64,000 nt of DNA from Tragulus kanchil (lineage: Eukaryota > Chordata > Mammalia > Artiodactyla > Tragulidae): NCBI GenBank assembly GCA_022376925.1, contig JAIOJX010000031.1, forward strand, positions 140,572,854 through 140,636,853, written 5' to 3'. Under the pieces are notes generated by a model that was given only the letters and a program-made list of their open reading frames with translations, was not told where the DNA came from and ran no database searches. The translations under genes were made by a program, and so were the position numbers. Shown here piece after piece: positions 1-12,382 of the stretch; position 1 is the first letter of the stretch; each line of letters begins with the position of its first letter.

Positions 1-1855
1 GGGATGCCAAGGACTGCCTGCTCAGCGTTGTCTTGACCCCCACCTTGACCTTCTAAGGAATGTTCCCGGAACCCAGTTCTGCCCAGTACGTGAGTATCTC
101 TGGTGAATTCCAGCTCTCAGATGTTACCACCTGAGGCACTGGGAGGGGGATGATTTGTCTGAGCGGCATCCATAGTGGGTTTCTGGGGCCATGTCTTCCA
201 AACTGCTGGGCTGAAACCCAGTGTGGAGGGTGGCGTCTGCGGAGCTGTAGGGCGGGCTCCAGCTCCCGGTCCGGGCCAGCGGGGCGCCCGTGACCCAACG
301 CTTGGGGCTCCAGGTACTTGCTACCCAAGAGGATGAGAGATGCTCTGAGGGTGGGGCAGCCCCTTGGCAGGAGGGCCAGCTGAGGTTCAGAGAGGGCCAG
401 GCTCTGGATGCCTGGGTGTCGGCCACGGCATTCACGCAGGACAGCACTCTGCGTCGCGTTTGGTTCTGTTCCTCCAGGATCTTCGCTTGTCCCAGGCTCC
501 GTCTGCCAACGGGGACCCCCAAGGTCCCTGGCAGCCGGCCATCGGCCCGGCCTTCGCCCAGCCGGGCGCCGTGAGAAGCAGATTCTGGTATGGAGGCTGC
601 CAGGGCGTTACTAACGGGCTGTCGGTTGCAATTAGCCCAGCGGCCTTTCATCTGCCTGCCCTGCCCCTCCCGCTCCGGACGGCCTCTCATCAGCTTCCCG
701 TCCTGTCCTGACTCCGGCTGGCCGGTGTCAGGCGCCCCTCCTGGGGCGGGACCCCAGAGGGTGGGGGGCCCGGCGGAGCAGGCCTCCCTGGAAACCCTGG
801 CCAGGGCCTGGCTCTGGATCCAGTCCCGGGGCCCACCTCCAGCGGCCTTCTGTCCATCCCTCGGCTCTGCCAGGCACGGCCGGGCCCCTCTCTGAGCCGG
901 GGCCTGGAAGGCTCCACCCACTCCAGTCGGGCCTGCCCGAGATTACCTAGGTGTTCTGGTGACTTCTGAGGGCCTCGCATGAAAGATAACGCCCAAATCA
1001 ACAAATCTGCCATTGTGGCTTTGAAGAGACTGTTTCAATCACTTTATTTTGTCTTTATGTCAGGTTTGCCAGATGGCTTGGGTCTTTCTGAGGTCCTGTA
1101 CCGAGGGGCCACAGAGAGAACTGGTGCAGCTTCAAAGCTCCTTTTTAATCTTTAGCAACATCACAGCGGCTGGGAAACTGCCTCGGCTCCCTCAAGTCTC
1201 TCCCACAAAAGAGGCGCGGCCGAGGCTCTAATGAAAGCCAGATAAAGGGATGGCTGGAATCAGAAACAGAGGGAAAAGAGCAGTCGTTAGTCTTTCTTGT
1301 AGCTGTTTCAAAAGAAATTCTAAGACAAATTATGGCTTTGGGTGTTTTTCTAAAAGGACTGAAGCAGGGAGAGGAGCTGGGGGCCGGTGCCTTGACCCTT
1401 CCGCACCCTTCCCCTTGCATAAAAGGCAGAGGAGACTGAAAAAAGGCCGAAATACAACAATAAACTTTCTGCGTGTGCGTGGGGATGAAAGCCCGGCTGG
1501 CATAATTATGGGCACGGGTGTGCGCGCGGGCAGTGCCTTTACCTTGCCGCCAGCGTTCTTAATGATGAGGCCCCCTCCTCTTTCTTCTCTGGAAGGGACG
1601 CCTCTGGTTTGGGGGAGCGGAGGTGGGGGCTGCACCACGCGGCTGACACTTGGCACCAGCCGCGGTCGTGTGATGCGGTCCCGGACGGGTCCACGCGCCC
1701 TCGCTGGTCGCCGACGCCTGTCATCCGCGAGGAGGCGGCCGTGGTGCCCACAGGTCAGCCTCCCATTCCATTTCCCTCTTCTCAAAGGTTTTGAGGTCTG
1801 TCTCTCGGGAGCTGGGGAGGGGCTGTTCTGCCCTCCCTACATGCACTCTCTTTCT
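1..1855. other. GC-rich repeat-poor DNA, no gene recognised
   Basis: Mostly single-copy sequence. There is a CpG-richer part near 1480-1750 and a less GC-rich part at 1020-1480. The longest open frame (265 codons, minus strand, 124-921) is rich in Ala, Gly, Pro, Arg and Ser with no domain I recognise, as expected by chance in GC-rich DNA. A weak MIR-like phrase (ctgaggttcagagagggcc) lies near 383. The stretch at 1040-1480 has a balanced, non-repetitive texture that could be a conserved noncoding element; that is inference only. Confidence 0.5.
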
Positions 1856-2682
1856 GGGATCGCCCTGTTCTAGAGGACTCAGAGAGGCGGAGGAGACGGC
1901 TGTCTTTCCGTGGCAGGCACTGTCTTAAATGCCCACCTTCAGCCAGAGGGCCAGGCCAGTCCCATGCTGCTGTGCTCTCCAGTGAGGGTGGTGCACCGGG
2001 CATTGCTCAACTCCTGCCTCGCCTCCCCACGCCCCTCTGGTCCTTGGCAAGGTCTTGAAGGGCTAGGACAGCTGAGATGTGCTGGGCGGGCAAGGAGGAG
2101 GCAGATCACTGGACATGGAGAATACTTCCAGGGGCAGGGGGGACATACTGGGGACACTGAGTAGTGTCCTTGTGAGGGCATCCTTGGCTCTGAAGGTTGG
2201 TGAAGATGGCAGAATCGCAGGCCCCCCAGAGCGCCAGAGCCCCTCCCTCTAGAGGTGGCAGACTGAGGTCCCAGGCTTAACCAGAGTCACATGCCACGTT
2301 AGGGACAAGCAAGACCCCGAGTCCATGTTCCACTGGAGGACTCAGGTTTTCTGAGAGAATGGGGGCCTGTGGGGTCAGAAGTGAGTTTAGATCCTGGAGG
2401 GAGGGCTGGACAGCGTCTGGCAGGTTCCCTCCACGCTCCTCCAGCTCCCTGCTTTGCTACTTTGCAGGGCTCAGTGGCCTCTGGAGTCTTGGCTGAGAGG
2501 GGTTCTTGGGGCTCCCTGAGCATCAGGTCCATTGCCCAGAACATCTCCCCATGGGCGTGTCTTTACTCACTTCTCTGGAGGCTCTGGCCGTGCGTCTGGC
2601 ACTTGAGGAGAACTGAAACTAAAGAAATGTAGCCTCCCATCGTTTACCTGCTGGTATTAAAAGGTCTCCCCTTCAGTTGGCA

Positions 2683-2778
2683 TTGTTTTGTTCTTTTTAT
2701 GGCCGAGTAGTATTCCATTGTATGTATGCACCATATCATCTGTCCATGAACATTTAGGTTGTTTCCGTGTCTTGAATA
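2683..2778 (-). mobile_element. Antisense L1 3' fragment
   Basis: Contains the phrase gtagtattccattgtatg followed by a clause about accatatcatctgtccatga, typical of the reverse strand of mammalian L1 3' regions. The second copy at 3768-3863 is part of duplication 1. Confidence 0.6.
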
Positions 2779-2779
2779 G

Positions 2780-2925
2780 AACAGACGTGTGGTTGCCAAG
2801 GGGAAGAGGGGGAGGGAGATGGAGGGATTGGGAGTTTGGGATTAGTAGATGCAAACTATTATACTTAGAATGGATAAACAACAAGACCCTACTGTATAGC
2901 ACAGGAGCTTAATCTAGTCTCCGTG
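2780..2925 (+). mobile_element. L1-type artiodactyl 3' end, cut by the duplication join
   Basis: Shows gtggttgccaaggggaagag, atggataaacaacaagaccc and actgtatagcacag, a very common artiodactyl repeat end that I attribute tentatively to L1. It breaks off at the duplication join. Confidence 0.55.
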
Positions 2926-3767
2926 AAAAAAAAAAAAATGAGGGATCGCCCTGTTCTAGAGGACTCAGAGAGGCGGAGGAGACGGCTGTCTTTCCGTGGC
3001 AGGCACTGTCTTAAATGCCCACCTTCAGCCAGAGGGCCAGGCCAGTCCCATGCTGCTGTGCTCTCCAGTGAGGGTGGTGCACCGGCATTGCTCAACTCCT
3101 GCCTCGCCTCCCCACGCCCCTCTGGTCCTTGGCAAGGTCTTGAAGGGCTAGGACAGCTGAGATGTGCTGGGCGGGCAAGGAGGAGGCAGATCACTGGACA
3201 TGGAGAATACTTCCAGGGGCAGGGGGGACATACTGGGGACACTGAGTAGTGTCCTTGTGAGGGCATCCTTGGCTCTGAAGGTTGGTGAAGATGGCAGAAT
3301 CGCAGGCCCCCCAGAGCGCCAGAGCCCCTCCCTCTAGAGGTGGCAGACTGAGGTCCCAGGCTTAACCAGAGTCACATGCCACGTTAGGGACAAGCAAGAC
3401 CCCGAGTCCATGTTCCACTGGAGGACTCAGGTTTTCTGAGAGAATGGGGGCCTGTGGGGTCAGAAGTGAGTTTAGATCCTGGAGGGAGGGCTGGACAGCG
3501 TCTGGCAGGTTCCCTCCACGCTCCTCCAGCTCCCTGCTTTGCTACTTTGCAGGGCTCAGTGGCCTCTGGAGTCTTGGCTGAGAGGGGTTCTTGGGGCTCC
3601 CTGAGCATCAGGTCCATTGCCCAGAACATCTCCCCATGGGCGTGTCTTTACTCACTTCTCTGGAGGCTCTGGCCGTGCGTCTGGCACTTGAGGAGAACTG
3701 AAACTAAAGAAATGTAGCCTCCCATCGTTTACCTGCTGGTATTAAAAGGTCTCCCCTTCAGTTGGCA

Positions 3768-3863
3768 TTGTTTTGTTCTTTTTATGGCCGAGTAGTATTC
3801 CATTGTATGTATGCACCATATCATCTGTCCATGAACATTTAGGTTGTTTCCGTGTCTTGAATA
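3768..3863 (-). mobile_element. Antisense L1 3' fragment (copy B)
   Basis: Same fragment as at 2683-2778, repeated by duplication 1. Confidence 0.6.
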
Positions 3864-3864
3864 G

Positions 3865-4345
3865 AACAGACGTGTGGTTGCCAAGGGGAAGAGGGGGAGG
3901 GAGATGGAGGGATTGGGAGTTTGGGATTAGTAGATGCAAACTATTATACTTAGAATGGATAAACAACAAGACCCTACTGTATAGCACAGGGAGCTTAATC
4001 TAGTCTCCTGAGATGGATAAACCATAATGAAAAAGAATATATAAAAAAGAATGGATAGGGGACTTCCTTGGCAGTCCAGTGGTTAAAACTTTGCCTTCCA
4101 ACGGCAGGCAGTGCATGTTCAATCCCTGGTCAGGAAGCTAAGATCCCACATGTCTTGCGATCAAAAAACCAAAACATAAAACAGAAACAATGCTGTAACA
4201 AATGCAGTAAAGACTTTAAAAATGGCTCATGTCAAAAAAAAAAAAAAAAGTAAAAGAAGAATGCATGTAGGTGTATAACGGAGTCACTTTGCTGTGTAGC
4301 AGAAAGTAGCACATCCCTGTAAATCAACTGTGCTTCAGGTTTTTT
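3865..4345 (+). mobile_element. L1-type artiodactyl 3' end, complete, interrupted by a SINE
   Basis: Second and fuller copy of the element at 2780. After the SINE at 4058-4252 it resumes with gtgtataacggagtcacttt and tgtaaatcaactgtgcttca, then a T-rich tract. The nested SINE shows this element is the older of the two. Confidence 0.55.
4058..4252 (+). mobile_element. CHR-type SINE with poly-A tail
   Basis: Starts with gggacttccttggcagtcca, has the tRNA-like B-box region (gttcaatccctggtcagg), the typical tail and an A-run. Near-repeats agaatggat/agaatgcat on either side look like an eroded target-site duplication. Confidence 0.85.
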
Positions 4346-4904
4346 TTTTTTTTTAAATCTTCCCATTTCTCCGTCTTATTCTCAGCCCCAGAGACGAGAG
4401 AGTTAGATGTGTTACCAGGTGGGCAAGGGGGTCAGGGGGGCTTGTCTTTTTCTAAGTCGCTGCCTTTGCTCTCTTCCTGTGTGTTTCCCTCTTTGTCCTT
4501 ATGTCTGCCTGTCTCCTCCCCATCCTTCTCCCGTGAGGTCCGCGCCTGGGGCTCTGGTCTTTGTTCTTGGCATTGGGGTTTGTATGGCCTCCTGCCTCCA
4601 TGTAGCCTCCAGGTACATCTGGTGCCCCATCTCCTTGCTGCACCTGCTGCTGAGTCCTGAGAGGTGGAGAACTCCCGAAGACTGAAGGGCGCAGGTCGGC
4701 TGCAGGGGGAGGGGCGGCGGTGTGGCGAGGGCTGGCACTTCCCACCCATTCCCCTCTTTAGCGCAGAGCCAGGCCCTTGGGCTCTTCTAATGAAGGAAAT
4801 GTTGGGCAGATAAGAGAGTTTAACCATCTGGGGCGGATTGCCCCTGCTCTCCTGGGCGTCTGGTGCACCCCAACACTGCCGAGCTTCCTTGTGGACAGTA
4901 TTGG
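4346..4904. other. Unassigned sequence
   Basis: Mixed-composition DNA with no recognised repeat or gene. Minus-strand frames up to 198 codons cross it without recognisable domains. Confidence 0.4.
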
Positions 4905-5138
4905 CGCAGCCGTGAGTCACAGGCTCTGGGACCACATTCCTGAGGTTTGACTCTTGGCTTCTCAACGTCACTGGGAGCCCTTGGGATAACGACTTAACCT
5001 GTCGTGCCTCGCTTTTCTTATCTGCCAAATGGGACTAATAATTGTACGTAGCTCATAGTGTTGTCATGAGAAATAAGTGACCCACTATATTGGTATGAAT
5101 ATTATTGGCAGGACTTTTCTATAAAGTGCTTGGCACAC
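4905..5138 (-). mobile_element. MIR SINE
   Basis: Reads as reverse-complement MIR: a gactcttggcttctc core, cttatctgccaaatggg, and the end phrase aaagtgcttggcacacag. It is interrupted at its end by the BovB fragment that follows. Confidence 0.75.
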
Positions 5139-5440
5139 AGTTCAGTTCAGTTCCTCAGTTCCTCAAGCGGGTCCGATTCTTTGCCACCCCCATGGACTGC
5201 AGTGTGCCAGGCTTCCCTCTCCTTGACCATCTCTCCGAGTGTGCTCAAAGTCGTCCATTGAGTTGGTCATGCCATCCAACTGTCTCATCCTCTGTTGTCC
5301 CCTCCTCCTCCTGCCTTCTATTTCCGCCCCCGCATCAGGGCCTTTTCCAATGCGCCCTCTCTGCATCAGGCGGCCAAGGTACTGGAGCTTCAGCTTCAGC
5401 ATCATTTCTTCCAGTAAATATTCAGGTTGATTTCCTTAAA
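5139..5440 (-). mobile_element. BovB (RTE) 3' end
   Basis: Begins cagttcagttcagttcctca, the reverse of the BovB tail, and continues through the antisense of the C-terminal reading frame (ggagcttcagcttcagcatc). Only about the last 300 bp are present, so it is heavily 5'-truncated. Confidence 0.85.
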
Positions 5441-5529
5441 CTCTTGCTCTGTTACTGTTATTATTTTTAACTTATCCATTATTATTCCTCAAGGTATGGA
5501 GCATGGTTGGGCATGAAGGGGTGTGTATT

Positions 5530-6605
5530 AGGCAGGCTTCTTTCAGTTGCAAATAAAAGAAACCCAATTCAGACTGGTTTGAAAAACAAAAGGAAGTTGT
5601 TGGCTCACAGGAGAGTCAAGTCTAAGGGTCCTAATGAATGTCAGGCATGGCTCAATCCAGAACTCAAATAATATCACCAGGATATTGTCTATCTCTCCAT
5701 CTGTTGGCTCTGTTTTCCATGGTATAGGTTCCATTCCAGCGGTGTGTTGGAGCCAACCGCAAAACATTCAGGAATTTGGGGCAATGTTGTTACATTTTTG
5801 GTAGCATGAAATTGGCCATGGTCGGAGTATTTATATCATGGAAATTGGAAAATACTGCAAACCAGGGCTTGCTTGCTTGCTTCTTCTTTCTTTGTGGGAG
5901 GAGAGCTGGTTCACCAGCACACAATGGCTCCATTCTCCAAAAGTCATTTCCTTTGTCAGGGCCAGATGGCCGCCCCAGCAACTGGTTGACATCCTACCAC
6001 CTATACAACCCCAATCGGAAGCAAATACCTCTTTTGTAGGAGCTCCAGAAAATGTCCCAAGGTTGGGTCTCATGGGCCTGGCTTGGATCAGATGCCCATT
6101 TGTGAAATAGCAACTGAGGCCAGGATGCCAGGATATACACTGGTACTGCGTCCTTTCTGGAGCTGGGAGATGGGGTCCACTCTCCCTGAGCCCCGTGGAC
6201 TGAGAGTGGGTGAGGATGGTTCTCTGTCATGACAAACACAGAACCCGGTAGCCTGCAACAGGAAGTGTTGATTGCTCACTAGTCGGTGGCTTGGCTGGAA
6301 GCTCTGCTCCAGGCAGGCTTATCTAAGATGGTTATCTGTGGGCTGCCTCAGCTCCATTCTCTCTTCTTTTCCATTGGGACAAGCTGAGCAATCCAGAATG
6401 TCCTTCTCTGGACGACAGCAAAGTCACAAGATGAGAAACAGTGATGCTCTTGCAACCTAGGCTCTGATTGGATACGTCATCAGTTCTGCCTCATTTTATT
6501 GCCCAGAGCAAGACACAGGTCTCTACCCAGATTCCAAGGATGGAAATATACTTCTTTTGTGAGATAAATTATGGAGTTTGATAGTGATGGGTTTATTTAG
6601 TTTCT
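5530..6605. mobile_element. Old mammalian interspersed repeats, family not named
   Basis: Phrases such as gcaaataaaagaaacccaat, ggctcacaggagagtcaa and ccccgtggactgagagtggg occur in this order in a widespread mammalian repeat, but I cannot assign a family. It appears to resume after the SINE at 6609-6810. Confidence 0.4.
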
Positions 6606-6608
6606 TAT

Positions 6609-6810
6609 TTTATTTAAAAAAATATTTAATTCTTTGGCTGAGTCAGGTCTTAGTTGTGGCATGTGGGTTCTCTGTTGTGGCACGGGCTTCTCTATAGCAG
6701 TGGTCCCACAGGTACATGGGTATCTTAGTCCCCAGAACAGGGATCGAACTCATGCACCCTGTATTGAAAGGGAGGTTCTTAACCACTGGACCACCAGGGA
6801 CGATCTCCCA
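6609..6810 (-). mobile_element. CHR-type SINE
   Basis: T-rich start, ggtcttagttgtggcatgtg in the body, and end phrase aaccactggaccaccaggga, the reverse of a CHR head. Confidence 0.8.
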
Positions 6811-7080
6811 TGGTGAAGGGTTTAGATGTGGAGAGGGGAGAAGAATTGGGACTATTGAAACCAATGAGCATCTTCTCTAAAGAAAACCAGGGTGCTGTCA
6901 AGAGCAGAAAGAGAAGGGTTCCTGAGTAGGTACAAGCAATAGAGGTCCCCTGGGGGTACTGGGACAGCGTGGGACCCATATGGCTGTACTGGGTGTGCAG
7001 GGAAGGCCTGTGGAAGAAGCTGGACTAGAATGTCAAGACTGGAAAAGGGTGTCTTGCCGCTGTCTTGTCCCACTGCATGA
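6811..7080. mobile_element. Probable continuation of an old interspersed repeat
   Basis: The phrase aaaccagggtgctgtcaaga resembles the part expected to follow the repeat at 5530-6605. Weak call; the rest is unassigned. Confidence 0.3.
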
Positions 7081-7606
7081 CCTAGATGACCGTCCTTGGG
7101 CTCCCTGACTCAGGGGAGCTCTCTTCACTTTTGTTTCACCAGGAGCAGGTCCCGAGCAAGCACTCAGAGAAAAGTTAATTTATTTGGGAAGCAATGCCAA
7201 GAGACACTGAGAAGGGAGCAGTGGTGTGCTGATAAGCTAGCCCCTTGGGAGGAAACAAAACAACAAAACATGTGGTTTCTAGTGTCTACCAATTTTCATG
7301 GTGTACATGTTTCCATCATGGTGGATTTTACCAGCGTGATGGAACTGAATGAGGAGGTCGAAGAGATGGAGAGTGCATTCTCAGGGGCTGACCTGAGCAG
7401 GCTTCAGCACTCCTCTGTGAGGCAAGGAAGGCAGGCGGCCCGAAGCCAGCTGCCTAGGCGTGCCCGTAGAGCTTGGGGCCACGGGGACACATGGAGGGGA
7501 TGCGTGGAGGTGACGAGAAACACTGACCTCTGCAATCCCTCCCAGGGACGAGGGCCTGGGGGACCACCTAAAAACTCCCCGTCCACTGTTTGCTTGGGCT
7601 GTTCCT
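7081..7606. other. Unassigned sequence
   Basis: A 172-codon plus-strand frame (7096-7614) crosses this stretch but has no recognisable domain or splice structure. I see nothing else in it. Confidence 0.4.
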
Positions 7607-7821
7607 TATGCTAAGTTGCTTCAGTCGTGTCTGGCTCTTTGTGACCCAGTAGACCGTAGCCCGCCAGACTCCTCTGACCATGGGATTCTCACGGCCAGTA
7701 TACTGGAGCGGGTTGCCATTTCCTTCACCAGGGGATCTTCCCAACGCAGGAATCAAACCCACGTCTCTTACATTTCCTGCATTGGCAGACAGGTTCTTTA
7801 CCACTAGTGCCACCTGGGAAG
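7607..7821 (-). mobile_element. Bov-tA SINE
   Basis: Reverse-strand Bov-tA: tgctaagttgcttcagtcgt at one end, gagcgggttgccatttcctt in the body, and gttctttaccactagtgcca near the head. Confidence 0.88.
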
Positions 7822-7998
7822 TTTGGGCTGCCCTTAGGGGGTGGTAATTTGGGAGCATTTTTGACCAAGGGTCCAGTTGCCAAAGGAAGAGGCACAGGGG
7901 TTGGAAGTTGCAAGTTGGGTCTGCAGGGGTGGAAATGATAAGCTCTGGTCTGGGGGAGGGGGGCACTGGAAAATTGCCAACAAAGGGTGACGTATCCA

Positions 7999-8205
7999 GG
8001 ACTCCCCTGGCAGTCCAGCGGTTAAGACTTCGCCTCCCAATGCAGGAAGTGTGGGGTTGACCCTGGTCAGGGAGCTAAGATCCCATATGCTTCCTGACCA
8101 AACACCAAAATATCAAACAGAAGCAGTATTGTAATGCACTCAGTAAAGACTTTAAAATGATCAACAGAAAAAGAAATCTCAAAAAAACAAAACAAAACGG
8201 TGAAG
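7999..8205 (+). mobile_element. CHR-type SINE
   Basis: Head actcccctggcagtccagcg, a tRNA-like gttgaccctggtcaggga, then an A-rich tail with AAAAAC repeats. Confidence 0.82.
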
Positions 8206-9099
8206 CCTCTGACGGGCCCGCCTCCAGGGTCCACTCACCAGCTTCCAGACCCCTTCTCCCCTGCAGACTGCTTCTTCCTTGGAAGATACATCACCTGCTT
8301 CCCTCAAGCAAGGAATTAAATCACAATCCTTCACATTTTCAAGGGTACTATTTCATCATCCTCTGGTTGCGAAGGTGTTTCTTTGGCATATTTTCACCTG
8401 TATCACTTCTCCAGGCTTCTGTCTGGCCCTTGGTGGGGTAGGAATGGGGTCATATTATTAGTATGTTAATTTCTTGCCTTTTCTCAGACCCTCTGATGTT
8501 TCCTTCTTGCAGTGGGGGAGCTGGAGAAAACGCTCTCGTCTGGGTTTTTTTTTTCCTTAATAGCGAAAATCCGTTCGTTTATTGGCAACTCACTCAGTTT
8601 GGTGGTTTGCCGGTGGATGATGCCCTGGACAAAAGCCTTTGCAGCTCCTAGCTCCCGCCTCTGGCTTCTCGTTGCAAAGAACCGTGTGACTGTCTGAGTT
8701 CGTCTCCTGAGTGCAGGAGGGCGACCGGCTCCACACGGGACAGGCCTCAAGTGGCCCAGGAGAAGCCCTTAGTGGGGACTGTTGGGCTGGTGGATGAATC
8801 CCCCTCCACTGGGACACCCCCAGGCAGGTCCTTGGGGTCCATTGTGGACAGTGCCCCTTTCATTCACAGCGTCCCCTGCTTGGTAACCTGTCCTGTCCTG
8901 GCTGCCTTCTCCTCCTGCCTCACTTCCCTACAGCCCTACCAATGTGTCCTGGGACCACTTTCCTGATAAAGATGCTTGTGTTCCTGTGCATGTCTCAGGG
9001 TCTGCTTCAGGTGAACCCACCTTGGGACACAGTGTGTTACCCCTTCTGGCTTCTGAATAAGACTGATCTGAAGGGGAGGGAGCTGTGTCTGATGGTGCT

Positions 9100-9357
9100 G
9101 TTTAAAATTTATTTATTTTTATTTAGTTATTTTTATCCATCTTTATTCTTAAACCCGTGTGGGCCTCCCATTGCAGTAGCCTCTCTCGCTGCAGAGCACC
9201 GGCTCTGGGTGCATGCGCTCCAGAGCTCCGGCTTGTAGTTGGACACAGTGGTCCAGCCACTCCGTGGCACGTGGGATCTTCCCAGGCCAGGGATGGAACC
9301 AGTGCCCCCTGCACTGCAAGGCAGACTCTTTACCCACTGGACCACCAGGGAAGCCCC
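9100..9357 (-). mobile_element. CHR-type SINE
   Basis: Reverse-strand head actggaccaccagggaagcc, body phrase tgcatgcgctccagagctcc, and a T/A-rich 3' tail at the left. Confidence 0.82.
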
Positions 9358-10241
9358 CTGATGGTACTTTTTGATTCCTCTTCCTGCACACCCAACGGGG
9401 GGCTCTCCAGGGTTTCAGCTTTTCTGGTGAAGGAATCACGTGAAGATCCAGCTCCAAGGTGTTTGTGCTACGTGGTTTTTCGTATGCCCCCATCGGCAAT
9501 CCTTCACATTTTCAAGGGTACAAACCCCTTGGAGTTTTTAGTATCACTTCTCCAGGCTTCTGTCTGGCCCTTGGTGGGGTAGGAATGGGGTCATATTATT
9601 AGTATGTTAATTTCTTGCCTTTTCTCAGACCCTCTGATGTTTCCTTCTTGCAGTGGGGGAGCTGGAGAAAACGCTCTCGTCTGGGTTTTTTTTTTTCCTT
9701 AATAGCGAAAATCCGTTCGTTTATTGGCAACTCACTCAGTTTGGTGGTTTGCCGGTGGATGATGCCCTGGACAAAAGCCTTTGCAGCTCCTAGCTCCCGC
9801 CTCTGGCTTCTCGTTGCAAAGAACCGTGTGACTGTCTGAGTTCGTCTCCTGAGTGCAGGAGGGCGACCGGCTCCACACGGGACAGGCCTCAAGTGGCCCA
9901 GGAGAAGCCCTTAGTGGGGACTGTTGGGCTGGTGGATGAATCCCCCTCCACTGGGACACCCCCAGGCAGGTCCTTGGGGTCCATTGTGGACAGTGCCCCT
10001 TTCATTCACAGCGTCCCCTGCTTGGTAACCTGTCCTGTCCTGGCTGCCTTCTCCTCCTGCCTCACTTCCCTACAGCCCTACCAATGTGTCCTGGGACCAC
10101 TTTCCTGATAAAGATGCTTGTGTTCCTGTGCATGTCTCAGGGTCTGCTTCAGGTGAACCCACCTTGGGACACAGTGTGTTACCCCTTCTGGCTTCTGAAT
10201 AAGACTGATCTGAAGGGGAGGGAGCTGTGTCTGATGGTGCT

Positions 10242-10499
10242 GTTTAAAATTTATTTATTTTTATTTAGTTATTTTTATCCATCTTTATTCTTAAACCCGT
10301 GTGGGCCTCCCATTGCAGTAGCCTCTCTCGCTGCAGAGCACCGGCTCTGGGTGCATGCGCTCCAGAGCTCCGGCTTGTAGTTGGACACAGTGGTCCAGCC
10401 ACTCCGTGGCACGTGGGATCTTCCCAGGCCAGGGATGGAACCAGTGCCCCCTGCACTGCAAGGCAGACTCTTTACCCACTGGACCACCAGGGAAGCCCC
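10242..10499 (-). mobile_element. CHR-type SINE (copy B)
   Basis: Duplicate of the SINE at 9100-9357, produced by duplication 2. Confidence 0.82.
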
Positions 10500-10601
10500 C
10501 TGATGGTACTTTTTGATTCCTCTTCCTGCACACCCAACGGGGGGCTCTCCAGGGTTTCAGCTTTTCTGGTGAAGGAATCACGTGAAGATCCAGATCCAAG
10601 G

Positions 10602-10822
10602 TGTGTGTTCATACTCAGTTGCTTAGTCGTGTCGGGCCCTTTGCATTCCCACGGACTATAGCCCACCAGACTTATCGGTCCATGGGATTCTCCAGGTAAG
10701 AATACTGGAATGGGTTGCCATGCCCTCCTCCAGGCAGCTTCCCGACCCAGGGATTGAACCTGAGTCTCTTGCATTTCCTGCATAGGCCAGTGGATTCTTT
10801 AGCAGTGCACGACTTGGGAAGC
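10602..10822 (-). mobile_element. Bov-tA SINE
   Basis: Reverse-strand Bov-tA with cagttgcttagtcgtgtcgg, gaatgggttgccatgccctc and a degenerate head (cagtgcacgacttgggaag). Confidence 0.85.
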
Positions 10823-11247
10823 TCTTTCAAGAGGCGCTGGCTGAAGGCTGCAGGGCAGACAGAACACTGGGGTCTACAGATGCTGCATCCTTCAATCTGT
10901 ATGCTTAGCTCCCTGTCTCCTGAGCCCCAGACCTGTCCATCTGACCAGCCATCACCTGGACCGAAGCTCAAAATGCAACCTATGGTCATCCCCTGCCACC
11001 CTCAAGCCCAGCTGGCCCCCTCTTGGGCAAGGAAGGAAGACACTGGCTCCAACTGTTCTCTCCTTAGGCCCACAGGGTCTTGTATGGTGCTCTGTGCGTC
11101 CTTCCCAAAGCTCTCCACTTCTCCTCACCTCCCCTGACACCTGCCTGGCCCCTGCCAGCCCTGCCTCTCACCTCCAGTCTTGCGACCTCACAGCCCTTCC
11201 TCTGAAGCAAGCTTGGCCACTTTGCTCCCCATCAAAAGGCCTCAACT

Positions 11248-11535
11248 GGGCTTCCCTGGTGGTCCAGTGGGTAAAGAGTCCGCCTTGCAGTACAAGGGGC
11301 GCCGGTTTGACTCCTGGCCTGGGAAGATCCCACGTGCGGTGGAGAGACTGGACTGGTGTCCAAAGACGAGCCAGTGCTCTGGAGCACATGCGCCCAGAGC
11401 CGGTGCTCTGCAAGGAGAGGGGCCACAGCAATGGGAGGCCCACACAGGCCAGAGACTTAGGATGGATGAAGATAAATACATGAAGGACCAATAATAATAA
11501 TAAAAAGGCCAAAATTAAAAAAAACAACAACGACA
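11248..11535 (+). mobile_element. CHR-type SINE
   Basis: Head gggcttccctggtggtccag, tRNA-like gccggtttgactcctgg, then a tail with ataataataat and AAC/AAAA repeats. Confidence 0.85.
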
Positions 11536-12382
11536 ACAAAAAAAGCAAGGAGCCACACACACACACAAAAGGCCTCAGCTGTGGCTCTCCGTACACAAAA
11601 AAGCCTCAGCTGTGGCTCTTCGTCTCTATGAAGAGCAAACTCAGACTCCTTGCTGTAGCCTTACAAGCTCCTCCCACCATCTCCAGCCGCGCCCCGCCCC
11701 CCACTGCTACGGGGAGCTGATCCCCATCCAACCCCTAGGTCCATGCTCTCTCCTCACGGTAACACCCCGACACCCACGGGGTACGGGTGCCCTCAGTTCC
11801 TTGAACTCACTCTTTTACCTGCTGACTTATCACACGCTTCCTCTCTGCCCCTAACACGTTCTCCCTCCGCCCCTGGCCCACCTGGACTCATCCTCGAGGC
11901 TTAGTTTGAACGCCACTTCCCCGGAGCGGATGCCTCTGGATCCCTGGTCTGGGAAGCTCTTTCAAGAGGCGCTGGCTGAAGGCTGCAGGGCAGACAGAAC
12001 ACTGGGGTCTACAGATGCTGCATCCTTCAATCTGTATGCTTAGCTCCCTGTCTCCTGAGCCCCAGACCTGTCCATCTGACCAGCCATCACCTGGACCGAA
12101 GCTCAAAATGCAACCTATGGTCATCCCCTGCCACCCTCAAGCCCAGCTGGCCCCCTCTTGGGCAAGGAAGGAAGACACTGGCTCCAACTGTTCTCTCCTT
12201 AGGCCCACAGGGTCTTGTATGGTGCTCTGTGCGTCCTTCCCAAAGCTCTCCACTTCTCCTCACCTCCCCTGACACCTGCCTGGCCCCTGCCAGCCCTGCC
12301 TCTCACCTCCAGTCTTGCGACCTCACAGCCCTTCCTCTGAAGCAAGCTTGGCCACTTTGCTCCCCATCAAAAGGCCTCAACT

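Larger units (their letters stand above)
1856..4008. repeat. Tandem duplication 1 (period about 1086 bp)
   Basis: Copy A 1856-2923 and copy B 2942-4008 are almost identical; one G is missing in copy B near 3082. Copy A stops after agtctcc and is followed by an A-rich join (2924-2941) before copy B starts at gggatcgccc. Copy B runs on naturally into the rest of the L1-type 3' end that copy A lacks. Confidence 0.95.
8323..10605. repeat. Tandem duplication 2 (period about 1142 bp)
   Basis: Copy A is about 8323-9462 and copy B about 9497-10605. Both start with caatccttcacattttcaag, then copy B swaps a stretch of about 51 bp for about 20 unrelated bases before identity resumes at tatcacttctccagg (8401/9542). 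A degraded join occupies about 9463-9496. Confidence 0.93.

Noticed and set aside
124..921. 265-codon open frame on the minus strand
   Set aside because: GC-rich DNA gives long chance frames; composition is Ala/Gly/Pro/Arg/Ser-biased, no domain is recognisable, and overlapping frames on both strands are also open.
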